Part shown: one piece after another, positions 36,498 to 46,182 of the stretch
How the letters are laid out: every line of letters starts with the position of its first letter
Position numbering within the stretch: the stretch's first letter is position 1
Assembly (NCBI GenBank): GCA_964576925.1
Contig: CAZNWJ010000001.1
Location: 496,001 to 560,000 of the forward strand
Direction: 5' to 3'
Source of the DNA: JADJGC01 sp964576925
Lineage (GTDB): Bacteria > Zixibacteria > MSB-5A5 > CAIYYT01
Length of the DNA stretch: 64,000 bases
Made by a program: the position numbers and the translations under genes
Notes under the pieces: model-generated
Databases searched by the model: none
Told to the model about the DNA's origin: nothing
What the model saw: only the letters and a program-made list of their open reading frames with translations

Positions 36498-39400
36498 ATG
36501 AAGAAAACGCTATTGATCCTTGTTGGAGTGCTCATCGCACTCGGTCTCGCTGCTCAAGCAGCGAGTGAAGTCGATCTGCAAGAGGGGGATTCTCCGATCG
36601 TCCTTGCAGACTCTAACCAGTCAACCGACGCCCTCAATTCTGTTAGCGTAGCGAGCGATCGAGATGGTGACGGCATGCCGCATGCTCCTTACTCCGTTAC
36701 GGCGGATCGTGACCATGACGGCTTCTCTGATGCGTTCGAAGATACTATTGGTCAATCGTATCTGCCACATATCTGGGGTGCCGGGGGAGACAATTGTCGC
36801 CCGCTTCTGCTCGATAATGGATGGTGTCAAGATGGTGTTCGAGGGGTACGACACCTCCCGGGATTCATTGCTTACGACGCAAAGCCTCTAGCTTTCTCGA
36901 ACCTTGTCGCCATCGAGTATACGGTTTTCTTGGACTACAATTGCGACGAAACGTTTATGTTTGGGGACCATCACTGTTTCGATAACGAAGGCTTCACAGT
37001 CCTTCTTGAGCGAAAGCACGCTGGTAGGGCTGACCAATCCTTTGCGCTTGTGTCTGTTGTGACCTGCGGTCACCACAAGACGCAATTCGAATCATGGGAC
37101 CGTCTGTACCCCAATGAGAGGGACAGTCTTGGGCATTTCGGTATCCTCATGGCAGATGGAACCCACGCCACTTATGTACACAAAGGCGTCTGCGAAGGGC
37201 AATCTTATGGCACAGAAAACTGTGACGCACAGGCAAGCGCTGAAGCCTTCCTGATTAACAGCGTTTGCTACGTGGGGCCATACGACACCACGTCCTGTAA
37301 CGGCCAGGGGTCATCTGTGCTGGACTGCTGGGGAAAACTATTCGCCAGAGTTGGCGTGTATGACAATCTCAACGGATGCAGGCAATGTGCGCTCGATCAT
37401 CCCCATACCGATGCCTACGCACTTCGTGGTCAGGCAAAACACTTGCCACCGTGGATTCCGGTCGACGTTTCCATTCCCGATGGCGTGACCTACGTTGACC
37501 TCTTTGAGCTTTCCAGTTTTCGGGCTGATCCTGGCCATACGAACGCCTTGGCTAGAAAGAACTTTGGCGATGAAATGGTGGATGCTGGGCTGCCACTCCG
37601 GTTGTTCAGCTTCCAAGATTCAAGTTGGTGGCGGGAGCTATATGACATCAAATACCAGCGAACGGAACTGTGGTACGACGGTTTCCTGGGGCTCAATCGT
37701 CGCGTCTTCAAGTATGCTTATTGGACGACACCATCAGTTGCAGATTTCAGTGACGGCGTGAACTCTTTGATTGTCCACGGGCTACCCGGTTCTCAAGTGA
37801 CGCTAATCGACTATGAGGGAATGCCACCACCATACGGAGGAGGCTATTATGTCGATCGGATACTGACTCTTGCGATCGCAGATGGTGATAGGAAGCTCGA
37901 GGTTCCGCAACTCGCAGGTAGCGATTGGGATCTGGTTACCTGGGGCTTTGGCCCGACGGCCGACGCAGGTCCGGACCAGACCATTCCTGAGGAAGAACCG
38001 GTTGTCCTAGATGCATCAGGATCGTTCAAGTACGCCCTTAGCTTGGAAACGCTAAGGGAGACGTTCCTGCTGGACTCTTTTGACTACCAGCGGGACTGGA
38101 GCTATACGTGGATCGATGAATCCCAGGGTGGGAAGGTGCTTGGTTTTGGGCCGCAACTAACGGTCTGGGGGTTGCCGCTGGACAGCCACCGTATTCGACT
38201 AGAGGTTACCGGAGAAAGGTATCCGGATCCAGGCAAACCCGCGAGCCACTCGCGAGTGACGGTCTCGGATTGGTGCGTGGTCAATATTGTCTACAATCCG
38301 ATTGTGAAGGTATCGGTAAATGCGACTGACAGGAGCGTCACCTACAAGGTTGATGGCGTGCCCTACTCCGGTCCCCGGAACTTTGTCTGGCAGAGAAACT
38401 CCTGGCATAGCTTCTGTTCCCCCAAGCATGTCGTCACTGATAGCACGACTCGACTAGTGTTTGAGAGATGGCGTCCCGACACAACCGGAGACACGGCAAT
38501 CAGTCTCTTAATGTCAAGATACGGTTCACTCGCCGCTAAGTATGGTAAACAGTATCTCTTGACCAACACCGCCGAAGGAGGAGGATCGGTGCTGCCGCAA
38601 TCCGGTTGGTACTCTGAGAACTCCTCAGCGGAAATCCGAGCAGTAGCCTCACCTAGTCACTGCTTCAGTGAATGGCTCGGAACAGGGTCGGGAGCATACT
38701 CTGGGGAAAACGAATCAGCGATCATAATGATGAGCGGACCAGTGACGCAAATAGCTCGATTTTCCTATTCTCCAACTGGCTCCAGAATCACCATTCGAAC
38801 CGAACCTCCGGGCATGGATATCTATATCGACGGGCACAGAAGCTACAGATCACCGCGGACATTCTGTTGGCAGCCAGGAGAGAGACATGTCGCTGTTGTC
38901 CAAGACACCGTGGCCGACGATAGCCTTTCGAGACTAAAGTTTGTAGGCTGGAACGTTGGTGGTGAGAGGCAGCGCGTCATCGACGTCGGATCGAATTCAC
39001 TGCAGCTTACCGCCAGCTACCGGAGACAATTCTGGGTCACTCTCAGCCAATCAGGCGAAGGTGTCGTTACACCTCAATCGGCATGGGTTGATTCGGCCTC
39101 GGTTCTTGACATCGCTGTACATCCCAACTGCGGAGAGTTCGTCGGCTGGGAAGGAAGCGGCGCGGGAGCATACTCGGGAGAAGATACCAGCGCAGCGATC
39201 CTCATCACGGCTCCGGTTGTCGAAGTTGCTCGGTTCGGTGATGCGCCGGAGCAATCGTTTGTCGCGTTATCTAACCCTACGCTGCAACAACTCAACAGGG
39301 GCAAGGATTGGAAGTGGATTGACATTGATCGAGACGGTGATCTTGATATTGCCGTCTGGAATACTGCAAAGTCAGAGGTACAAATCGCCTACAACAGTGG

Positions 39401-41078
39401 TGGTGAGTTCCTGCAGTCGATAGCTGTCGCGGCTAACCTACTGGGGAGAGATGAATGGGCTTGGGTTGACCTTGATCGAAATGGATACCTGGATGTGCTG
39501 ACCTGGGACCAAGGCTCTGGAACTGTGTGGGCCAGCATGAATCAAGCTGGGGCCCTCCTCGAAGGGCGAACGATTGCAGGCGATCTACGCGGTCGTGAGG
39601 CTTGGATGTGGGTTGATCATGACGGAGATGGTGATGTTGACCTAGCAACTCGAGACCTTACGCACCATGAAATCTGGATCAACCGTAACGACAATGGAGT
39701 CCTATCTTCTGGAACTCGAGTTGCCAGTAATCTGCGTGGCGATGACGGCTGGGAATGGGTTGACTATGATAACGATGGCGACACCGATATTGCTTCATGG
39801 GACGCATTCAGTGGCGAAGTTTGGATTTGCCGCAGAAATGAGAGCTCCTATCCAAACGTTACGCAAGCTACATCGGGATTGATCGGGTCCAATGGCTGGG
39901 TATGGGTCGACTTCGACGACGATAACGATCTCGACATCTCGGTATGGGACTCTCACAACAGCCAGTTGCTGATTTCAGTCAACCAATCCGGAGTCTTCTC
40001 GCAGGCATACGTTGCCTGCGACAATTTGGGTGGCGATAAAGAGTTCGCATGGCTTGATTACGACGGCAACGGCTACTTGGACTTGGCGACTCGAGATGAC
40101 AACGGCACTGTTTGGCTCGCGCAAAACGAGGGCGGCGACCTGAATAGCAAGAATCGGGTTCAACTACCCTTTGGGTCAAACTGGTATTGGACCGACCTTG
40201 ACAACGACGGCGACTTAGACCTTACGGCTCGCAGCTCCCGCTCCACTGGACATTGCATCGCAGTCGCGCGCAACGAAGGTGGTAGGTTTGACGCTGTCGA
40301 GTTCGAGACCCTCCGAAACATCTGCGGCGACCTGGCTTGGGCCTGGGTTGACGTTGACGACGATGGCGATCCTGACCCCACGACTATTGATGGCCGAGTC
40401 CTTCCCGGCGAAGGGGCGAGACTTGGCTTGAATCGAATCTCTTGCCCCGACCATCACCGTTGGATTCGTGTTCGGCTGCATCATCACAATAGTTCGCCGT
40501 CAGACGCGATGGCCCGCCTCACGGTTTTTTCACCAAGTCACGTCCAAGCCCGTGAAGTTCGCTCTACAGGTGCCTCAGCTTCGTTCATCTCGGGAAATCC
40601 AGCAGCGATCGTAGTCGACTCAGTGGCTGAGTTGATCATTGGACTCGGGGATGACGAATACGCTGATTCGATCGTAGTTCGATGGACTGGAGGAGAGACT
40701 TCGACCGTAACGCATGCACTGAGCGGTTCTACGGTAAACATCTTCGCGAGTCCCAACACTCCTACTGGTGTTGATGACGACGAAGAACTTGCGTTGCCGG
40801 CTTCGCATTACCTTGGGCAGAACTTCCCGAACCCCTTCAATCCTTCCTGCCAAATTGAGTTTGAACTGCAGACGCAGGGTTTCGTTTGCATTGACATCAT
40901 GAATTCTCTTGGACAGAAGGTGCGTTCTCTAGTCAGCGGGGATCTGAGAGGGGGCAAGCACGCTGTGCGCTGGGACGGCAAAGACGATTCCGACCGTCCG
41001 GTCGCCAGCGGCGTATACTTTTATCGCATGCGTACGGGTGATTTCGTTCAGACGAGGAAGATGATTCTGATGAAGTAG
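36498..41078 (+). CDS. Giant exported FG-GAP/VCBS-repeat protein with type IX-like sorting domain
   Basis: 1526 residues. A signal peptide is followed by an N-terminal region of about 450 residues holding a DxDxDG-like calcium loop and many Cys; I do not recognise it. Then come a PKD-like segment (PTADAGPDQTIPEEEPVVLDASGS at ~490) and two divergent bacterial repeats around 690-910 (SEWLGTGSGAYSGENESA, GWEGSGAGAYSGEDTSA). About eight FG-GAP-like repeats span ~930-1310 (WVDYDNDGDTDIASWD). An ASPIC/UnbV-like domain lies near 1320-1410 (IVVRWTGGETS). The C-terminal ~80 residues are a sorting domain (LGQNFPNPFNPS ... GVYFYRMRTGDF). Probably surface-exposed or secreted; binding partner unknown. Confidence 0.88.
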   Translation: MKKTLLILVGVLIALGLAAQAASEVDLQEGDSPIVLADSNQSTDALNSVSVASDRDGDGMPHAPYSVTADRDHDGFSDAFEDTIGQSYLPHIWGAGGDNCRPLLLDNGWCQDGVRGVRHLPGFIAYDAKPLAFSNLVAIEYTVFLDYNCDETFMFGDHHCFDNEGFTVLLERKHAGRADQSFALVSVVTCGHHKTQFESWDRLYPNERDSLGHFGILMADGTHATYVHKGVCEGQSYGTENCDAQASAEAFLINSVCYVGPYDTTSCNGQGSSVLDCWGKLFARVGVYDNLNGCRQCALDHPHTDAYALRGQAKHLPPWIPVDVSIPDGVTYVDLFELSSFRADPGHTNALARKNFGDEMVDAGLPLRLFSFQDSSWWRELYDIKYQRTELWYDGFLGLNRRVFKYAYWTTPSVADFSDGVNSLIVHGLPGSQVTLIDYEGMPPPYGGGYYVDRILTLAIADGDRKLEVPQLAGSDWDLVTWGFGPTADAGPDQTIPEEEPVVLDASGSFKYALSLETLRETFLLDSFDYQRDWSYTWIDESQGGKVLGFGPQLTVWGLPLDSHRIRLEVTGERYPDPGKPASHSRVTVSDWCVVNIVYNPIVKVSVNATDRSVTYKVDGVPYSGPRNFVWQRNSWHSFCSPKHVVTDSTTRLVFERWRPDTTGDTAISLLMSRYGSLAAKYGKQYLLTNTAEGGGSVLPQSGWYSENSSAEIRAVASPSHCFSEWLGTGSGAYSGENESAIIMMSGPVTQIARFSYSPTGSRITIRTEPPGMDIYIDGHRSYRSPRTFCWQPGERHVAVVQDTVADDSLSRLKFVGWNVGGERQRVIDVGSNSLQLTASYRRQFWVTLSQSGEGVVTPQSAWVDSASVLDIAVHPNCGEFVGWEGSGAGAYSGEDTSAAILITAPVVEVARFGDAPEQSFVALSNPTLQQLNRGKDWKWIDIDRDGDLDIAVWNTAKSEVQIAYNSGGEFLQSIAVAANLLGRDEWAWVDLDRNGYLDVLTWDQGSGTVWASMNQAGALLEGRTIAGDLRGREAWMWVDHDGDGDVDLATRDLTHHEIWINRNDNGVLSSGTRVASNLRGDDGWEWVDYDNDGDTDIASWDAFSGEVWICRRNESSYPNVTQATSGLIGSNGWVWVDFDDDNDLDISVWDSHNSQLLISVNQSGVFSQAYVACDNLGGDKEFAWLDYDGNGYLDLATRDDNGTVWLAQNEGGDLNSKNRVQLPFGSNWYWTDLDNDGDLDLTARSSRSTGHCIAVARNEGGRFDAVEFETLRNICGDLAWAWVDVDDDGDPDPTTIDGRVLPGEGARLGLNRISCPDHHRWIRVRLHHHNSSPSDAMARLTVFSPSHVQAREVRSTGASASFISGNPAAIVVDSVAELIIGLGDDEYADSIVVRWTGGETSTVTHALSGSTVNIFASPNTPTGVDDDEELALPASHYLGQNFPNPFNPSCQIEFELQTQGFVCIDIMNSLGQKVRSLVSGDLRGGKHAVRWDGKDDSDRPVASGVYFYRMRTGDFVQTRKMILMK

Positions 41079-41479
41079 CCGCATGCATAATTTCTGACCT
41101 AAGGTATTTCAAGACTCATTGCTTAAACAGGGAGTCCGGCCGGACTCCCTATCCTTGTATGTATGCACAAGTACCGAGGACGCAAGGCGGTCCTAACTTC
41201 GAATCAAATCACTGACTGCGAAATACTCGACTTCGGTTGACAAATAAATGTCCAGAGAGAGACACCTACGAATGAATAGTTGCTGTTCCCCGTAGTGTGA
41301 TAAATCAGAACCCTTTGAACTGGCGCAAAGCTGTTCACAGAGCCAGCAGAACCACATTAAAGTTGACCAGAGAATGGGGCAAGATCAATACTGTAGCAAG
41401 CCACACGAGCAGCTCGCCAGTTTCTCGCTTCGGCAGTGACTCCAATGTAGGAGAATCCTGCATCCGACCTTCCAGATTC
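41079..41479. other. Convergent intergenic region
   Basis: About 400 bases between the ends of the giant surface protein gene and the minus-strand gene at 41480. It contains the palindrome at 41129-41150 and no supported gene. Confidence 0.55.
41129..41150 (+). terminator. Perfect 22-base palindrome, likely terminator
   Basis: AGGGAGTCCGG at 41129-41139 is directly followed by its complement CCGGACTCCCT at 41140-41150, so a hairpin with a small central loop can form. It starts 51 bases after the stop of the giant surface protein gene, in a convergent region. Confidence 0.65.
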
Positions 41480-42022
41480 CTAGCTACAGGTGACGAACCC
41501 TACTATGCGAGTGCACCTTGCATCAAGCACATATATTCGTGTGTGACCAAAGACTTCTCTGGACGAAACGTCAGCCCATTCCCATCTGACGGCAACAATC
41601 CAGGCTGGCTTTCCATTGTACGAAGCGTAATAGGCCCCTACAGGCAAATAGGCGTTATTACCTCTGTCGGCAAGAATGACGGCTAGGCTTTTCCCGAGTG
41701 TCTCGCTGTCCAGCAGCCTAGCAATCGCCTTCTTGACCAGTGACCTGGAGAAGGCGTCATACTTCTCTTCCCAACCCCAGACCCGACAATGGAAAGAGTC
41801 TACTTCAGGTCTGTTCATGAAGTTATCCCACAGGAATTGGTTCAGAGATTCGACCTCAACTGGGAGTTCGTGCTTGAAAACACTGACGACCACTGCACTG
41901 CTATCGTTACATACGAATTCAACTGGTTGACGAGAGGTGCCCCGAGGTTCGGCTGATTCGTTTGCGTGCGAGCGTCCGTAAAGAGCAAGAATCAAGGTGA
42001 TACAGCAAGTGAATAGTCTCAA
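41480..42022 (-). CDS. Small exported protein of unknown function
   Basis: About 180 residues if it starts at the TTG at 42022, which has GGGGGG 8 bases upstream and leads directly into a signal peptide (RLFTCCITLILALYG); a GTG at 42058 is the longer option. The mature protein includes PVEFVCNDSSAVVVSVFKHELP and a FHCRVWGWEEKYDAFSRSL segment and has several Cys. No domain recognised. It follows the large beta-propeller gene on the same strand, so the two may be co-expressed. Confidence 0.65.
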   Translation of the reverse strand: MRLFTCCITLILALYGRSHANESAEPRGTSRQPVEFVCNDSSAVVVSVFKHELPVEVESLNQFLWDNFMNRPEVDSFHCRVWGWEEKYDAFSRSLVKKAIARLLDSETLGKSLAVILADRGNNAYLPVGAYYASYNGKPAWIVAVRWEWADVSSREVFGHTRIYVLDARCTRIVGFVTCS

Positions 42023-42057
42023 ATCGGTTTCCCCCCATTCCTTTACTGATTGCGGCA

Positions 42058-44670
42058 CTACTTCAACAGGAGCGCTTTTCGAGTGTCAATATATTGACCT
42101 GAAGTGAAGTGCACGAAGTAGACGCCACTAGCCACTGAGTTGCCCTCAACATCGGTTCCCAGCCAGGTAGATTCATATGTACCTGCTGGTAGAAACTCAT
42201 CGACGACAACAGAGACGCGCTGCCCAAGTAGATTGAGGATTTCAACCCGCACCGGTGAGGCCAGCGGTAACGAAAACCGGATCGTCGTTGCCACATTGAA
42301 TGGGTTCGGATAGTTTTGGTGAAGACTAGCACGCTCAGGAAGAGCCTCCTGGCTGATCTCTCTCACAGCCGTAATGCCAGTGCGCTTGGTCCACTGCGCA
42401 ATCCAAGCTGACACCTTGCTACCCGCGGCGGATATGTATCCGCCCGCAACTAACGTACTTTCGAACACGCAAAGTTCCTGTGCTGATCCATCGATACCTG
42501 AGCCCAGGGCGCGCCACGTGGAGCCATCCCATGCAGCGATATTATTGACGCTGACGCCTCCTGCCGATGTGAAGGAACCTGCTATAATGAGCTCATTCTC
42601 AAATGCAACGGCAGCTTCTATCCAGCTCTCTTTCTCCATGCCAAGGGAGTGCCAAATCAAGCCATCCCAAGAAGCTACGTTATGCGCTTCAATCCCACCT
42701 GCGGATTCAAATTGTCCGACAGCTATAAGCTCGTCTTCGATTGTCGCCAAGTCCCAAACCACATATTCAGTTCCTCCGCCAGGTGACTGCCAAGACTCCC
42801 CATTCCATGACGCGATGTAATTGACGTCGGCCGCCCCCGCCTTTGTGAAATGACCTCCAGCAATAAGCCTGTCGCCGTAGCTTGCAAGTGCTTCAACAGG
42901 CCCATTTAATCCTGAACCAAGAGCTCGCCACGATGTGCCGTCCCATGCCGCGATGTTCTCAGCGTTTGTTGTTCCTGCGATTCTAAATTGGCCCCCGGCT
43001 ACTAATTCGTTTTGGTAAACAGTCAGTGATAAAGCTATTGCTGACCAACCAAACTCAGTGACAAGCCCCTCTCCCAAAGGCGACCATGCTGAGCCATTCC
43101 AAGCCGCGACTCGATTTGCGCCCACAGTGCCTGCAGAATCAAACGATCCGGCTGCAATGAGCCTATCTTCAAAGACACAAAGGGCACCGACCCAGCCATT
43201 CAGACCTTGTCCCAAGGGTGTCCAATTCTGTCCATCCCAAGAAGCGATGTGGTTGGCTCGAGCCTCTCCGGCAAACGTAAAACCTCCCCCGGCGACCAGA
43301 TTGCCGTCAAAAGCAACAAGTGCTGAAACCGCGCCATTGAGCCCGAAATGTGATCCGACACCTTTATAACTCGAGCCGCTCTTTAAGGCAATGTTGTTAG
43401 CTCTCACTTCGCCGATGAGTTCAAATGATCCCGCCACGAAAAGCGCTCCACCATGCTTATGGAGTGCGTAGATTTTTGCATCTGGTTGTTGCCCAAAGTC
43501 GGCAGTAGACCACTCTAATCCATTCCAGTAGGCGATTCTCCAGGACGCAATTCCGCCAGCACGTATAAACGTACCGCCCACAATAAGTTGATCATCATCA
43601 ACGAAGAGAGCGAGAACATCGCCGTTCACGCCTTCTCCAAGTGGGAGCCAATTTGATCCGTCCCAAGCAGCGACGTTATCCAATTGACTTCCAGAGAAGA
43701 AGCTAAAACCACCTCCAGCGACTAGTCTCCCTTTATACACTGCGAGCGCCCAGACCTCACCGCCCTTGAGCCCATCCCCGAGGGGCATCCAATTCACTCC
43801 ATCCCATTCCGCAATATTATTAGCCTCCACTGCCCCAGCGGCATCAAAATAGCCTCCTGCAACCAGCTTGCCCTCGAATGATGCTAGTGCGTGAATACTG
43901 CCGCTTGTTCCGGATCCCAAAGATGACCAATCACTGCCGTCCCAAGCAGCAATGTAATTCGCAGCCCCTCCACCGCTGATTGCGAAGTCTCCTGCGGCGA
44001 TCAGGCGGCTCTCGCAGACTATCAATGAACGCACATCTCCCCCTACTCCGTTTCCCAGAGTGGACCATGCAGTTCCATCCCATGACGCTATGTTGTTCGT
44101 ACCAACACCGCCTGCGACCGTGAACCTTCCGCCAACTATCAGCTTGTTGTCATACACGGTCATCGCGTAGATAGCATCGTTCACTCCTGCTCCGAGAGGC
44201 AACCATTCGGATCCATCCCAAGAGGCGATGCGCTCTACAAGGACACAGTTTGCAGCACGAAAGTCTCCAGCCGCGATAAGGTGGTCGTCGTACACACACA
44301 GGGCGCGGCAGGTGCCTGACAGTCCAGCCCAGCATGAGAATCCACTCTTCCAGTAAGCATCATCAGGGTGTTCAGTCATTGCGCTAGTGCCTGATGGGCG
44401 AAACAGCGGCCTTCCGGAAACCGGATCAATTGATGTTCGAAATCCCTTCAGGTCGAGTGTCCCCTGGAATCCTGCACGCCGAGCAGCCTCCAGATCAAAC
44501 TGGCCATCAGGGGTCAGATACTGCGACACCGACGTAACTCGATCCGAAGCTGGTATACCTCCATTGACGAGCGGTTCGATCTGCTCGGCTGAAACCTCAG
44601 TTCCGAACAGCAGCATCGACAGCAGGCATGCTGCTGCCGTTTCCATTACGAACGATAGCCAGAACGGCAT
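42058..44670 (-). CDS. Exported Kelch-like beta-propeller protein with type IX-like sorting domain
   Basis: 870 residues from the ATG at 44670, chosen because GGGAGG lies 8-13 bases upstream and the signal peptide follows (LSFVMETAAACLLSMLLFG); the frame continues to 44742. Most of the protein is about 16 repeats of roughly 42-44 residues with the pattern LxVYxxxLIxGGxFxxAGxxxxNNIAxWDGxxWxxLGxG, which should form one or more beta-propellers. The last ~85 residues carry LHQNYPNPFNVATTIRFSL and end GVYFVHFTSGQYIDTRKALLLK, a type IX-type C-terminal sorting domain. It is the gene nearest the right border of the possible island. Confidence 0.87.
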   Translation of the reverse strand: MPFWLSFVMETAAACLLSMLLFGTEVSAEQIEPLVNGGIPASDRVTSVSQYLTPDGQFDLEAARRAGFQGTLDLKGFRTSIDPVSGRPLFRPSGTSAMTEHPDDAYWKSGFSCWAGLSGTCRALCVYDDHLIAAGDFRAANCVLVERIASWDGSEWLPLGAGVNDAIYAMTVYDNKLIVGGRFTVAGGVGTNNIASWDGTAWSTLGNGVGGDVRSLIVCESRLIAAGDFAISGGGAANYIAAWDGSDWSSLGSGTSGSIHALASFEGKLVAGGYFDAAGAVEANNIAEWDGVNWMPLGDGLKGGEVWALAVYKGRLVAGGGFSFFSGSQLDNVAAWDGSNWLPLGEGVNGDVLALFVDDDQLIVGGTFIRAGGIASWRIAYWNGLEWSTADFGQQPDAKIYALHKHGGALFVAGSFELIGEVRANNIALKSGSSYKGVGSHFGLNGAVSALVAFDGNLVAGGGFTFAGEARANHIASWDGQNWTPLGQGLNGWVGALCVFEDRLIAAGSFDSAGTVGANRVAAWNGSAWSPLGEGLVTEFGWSAIALSLTVYQNELVAGGQFRIAGTTNAENIAAWDGTSWRALGSGLNGPVEALASYGDRLIAGGHFTKAGAADVNYIASWNGESWQSPGGGTEYVVWDLATIEDELIAVGQFESAGGIEAHNVASWDGLIWHSLGMEKESWIEAAVAFENELIIAGSFTSAGGVSVNNIAAWDGSTWRALGSGIDGSAQELCVFESTLVAGGYISAAGSKVSAWIAQWTKRTGITAVREISQEALPERASLHQNYPNPFNVATTIRFSLPLASPVRVEILNLLGQRVSVVVDEFLPAGTYESTWLGTDVEGNSVASGVYFVHFTSGQYIDTRKALLLK

Positions 44671-45057
44671 TGGCAGACCTCCCACACAAGAGTTCTTTGA
44701 AGTGATTTTCAGAAAAATGGTCGAAACTGACCACTTTGTCAAGTAGTGTATTGAGATAAGCCCTATTCTATCAATAGCCTAACAAGACTGGCCAAGCCAC
44801 TGAATAGAACAGGGCGACACCGAAGAAGATAAACATCACAAGTGTATGTCGGTAGTGTACCTGAGTTTCCCGTGTTCGAGATGCTGAAAAAGCTCGAAGC
44901 CCGTAGGTCAGGCAACACTGAAAATAACCACGCTCAGTGTCAGTCCTTGAACTTCTCACGAGGTCAAGCACAGGACATCGAGCTTGAGCTGAGAGTGAAA
45001 TCCTCTCCGCTTACCGCGCGACTGAATTAACACGTTGTAGTTCAATGACTAAACACG
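44671..45057. other. Gene-free stretch next to tRNA-Ser
   Basis: About 390 bases with no supported gene. It includes the promoter of the beta-propeller gene and, at 45002-45052, the blocks that match the flank of the tRNA-Ser fragment at 15666-15716. Confidence 0.5.
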
Positions 45058-45076
45058 CGGAGAGGCAGGGATTCGA
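45002..45076. repeat. Right copy of the tRNA-Ser-associated repeat (candidate attachment site)
   Basis: Covers the tRNA-Ser 3' end plus 56 bases beyond it. CCTCTCCGCTT, CGTTGTAGT, GACTAA and CGGAGAGGCAGGGATTCGA occur in the same order and almost the same spacing as at 15666-15741. CCTCTCCGC beyond the tRNA end is also complementary to the tRNA terminus, so the two can pair. Confidence 0.6.
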
Positions 45077-45144
45077 ACCCTGGATACCCTCGCGGGTATA
45101 ACGGTTTTCGAGACCGCCGCATTCGACCACTCTGCCACCTCTCC
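45058..45144 (-). tRNA. tRNA-Ser (anticodon CGA)
   Basis: Read on the minus strand, GGAGAGG and CCTCTCC form the acceptor stem, with G as discriminator and no encoded CCA. The anticodon loop CTCGAAA gives anticodon CGA, reading UCG serine codons. A long variable arm (ATACCC/GGGTAT stem) and the T-arm GGGTTCGAATCCC confirm the class II serine type. It marks the right border of the possible island. Confidence 0.93.
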
Positions 45145-45188
45145 GAAAATCCTGGTCGATATTCCAATGAGTTGAAATAGCGTCGCCG

Positions 45189-45689
45189 CTATTCATCCGG
45201 CCGCTGTTCGCCAAGGATGGCGGCCGCCAATCGCTCGACCTCCTCCTCCTTTGGCTTCAGCAGGAGTAAACCGGCCGGACAAAATACGGAAATGAGTACA
45301 TAGGTGTCAAGGTCGCCGCCGAGAAAATAGAAGATTAATCCGTAGAGCGCCGGCGCCGCCGCTACCGCAAAGACCGGGACAAAGGCGTCCGCCAGCCGGG
45401 CACCAAGGCGATGAGGGTCGGGTGCAATACGAAGTCTCAGCAAAGCAGGTGCAAGATGGCGTTTCTTCATGATAAATGCGGCGAGCACGTCGACGACGGC
45501 AACGCCAATGAAGGCATACCCCAGGAGTTTCAGATTCTCTGGCGCAACGATCGGCTGCGAAAGAAACTCAAGGTAATGCCGCGCGAGCAGTGCGACAGCC
45601 AGAAGCAGCGCCGGTATGCCAACGCAGATATTCACACCGCGTCGCGCGATCGTCCCCTGAATTTCGCGAATGTCAGTTTGACTCAGCAT
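45189..45689 (-). CDS. Small membrane protein downstream of tadA
   Basis: 166 residues from the ATG at 45689, which overlaps the end of tadA by 17 bases. Three or four hydrophobic segments (ICVGIPALLLAVALLA; LLGYAFIGVAVVDVLAAFI; AFVPVFAVAAAPALYGLIFYFL; TYVLISVFCPAGLLLL) are followed by a charged tail with KEEEVERLAAAILGE. No family recognised. The overlap shows that it is translated with tadA. Confidence 0.72.
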   Translation of the reverse strand: MLSQTDIREIQGTIARRGVNICVGIPALLLAVALLARHYLEFLSQPIVAPENLKLLGYAFIGVAVVDVLAAFIMKKRHLAPALLRLRIAPDPHRLGARLADAFVPVFAVAAAPALYGLIFYFLGGDLDTYVLISVFCPAGLLLLKPKEEEVERLAAAILGEQRPDE

Positions 45690-46182
45690 TGTTCTTGCGT
45701 TGTGAGCGGATCTTACCGAAGAACTCACTAATCAGCGTCGCGCACTCAAAATCGCGTACGCCGGAGGTGATTTCCACTCGATGATTCAGTCGGGGGTCTT
45801 GTACCAGGTTGAACACTGAGCCGCAGGCACCCGCCTTGGGATCTTTGGCACCGAAGACAACTCGCTTGATGCGCGCAAGCACGATGGCACCCGCACACAT
45901 CGAACACGGTTCGATCGTGACATAAAGCGTCGCGTTCTCCAGATAGCGCAGTTGAAGCTTATTACAGCCGGCGGTGATCGCGATCATTTCCGCGTGCGCT
46001 GTCGGATCATGCAGGATCTTGTTCTGATTGTAGCCGCGTCCGATGATCTTGCCCTCAAGAACAACGACTGCACCGATCGGCACCTCGTCATCGGCCTCGG
46101 CGTTGAGCGCCTCGCGCAGGGCCTGCGCCATGAAAGCAGAATCGATCTCTTCCTGTGTGGCTTCCGGATTGAGATTCAACAT
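45673..46182 (-). CDS. tadA: tRNA adenosine(34) deaminase TadA
   Basis: 169 residues from the ATG at 46182; the frame stays open to 46452 but the family length and start fit 46182. TadA converts adenosine to inosine at the wobble position of tRNA-Arg(ACG). The zinc-binding cytidine-deaminase-type motifs are present: HAEMIAI (His and catalytic Glu) and PCSMCAGAI (two Cys), with GAVVV and the KAGACGSVFNLV block typical of TadA. It is co-translated with the small membrane protein after it. Confidence 0.93.
   Translation of the reverse strand: MLNLNPEATQEEIDSAFMAQALREALNAEADDEVPIGAVVVLEGKIIGRGYNQNKILHDPTAHAEMIAITAGCNKLQLRYLENATLYVTIEPCSMCAGAIVLARIKRVVFGAKDPKAGACGSVFNLVQDPRLNHRVEITSGVRDFECATLISEFFGKIRSQRKNNAESN

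Larger units (their letters stand above)
15666..45076. mobile_element. Possible old genomic island bounded by tRNA-Ser-derived direct repeats
   Basis: The intact tRNA-Ser gene is at the right border with its 3' end facing the region, and a tRNA 3' fragment is at the left border in direct orientation. The 29 kb between carries accessory genes: module B, surface proteins and a putative metabolite operon. By eye it is less GC-rich than the 45-64 kb side. No integrase, transposase or conjugation gene is visible, so the element would be decayed, or it would be a passenger region of unknown mobility. The borders are inference. Confidence 0.35.
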
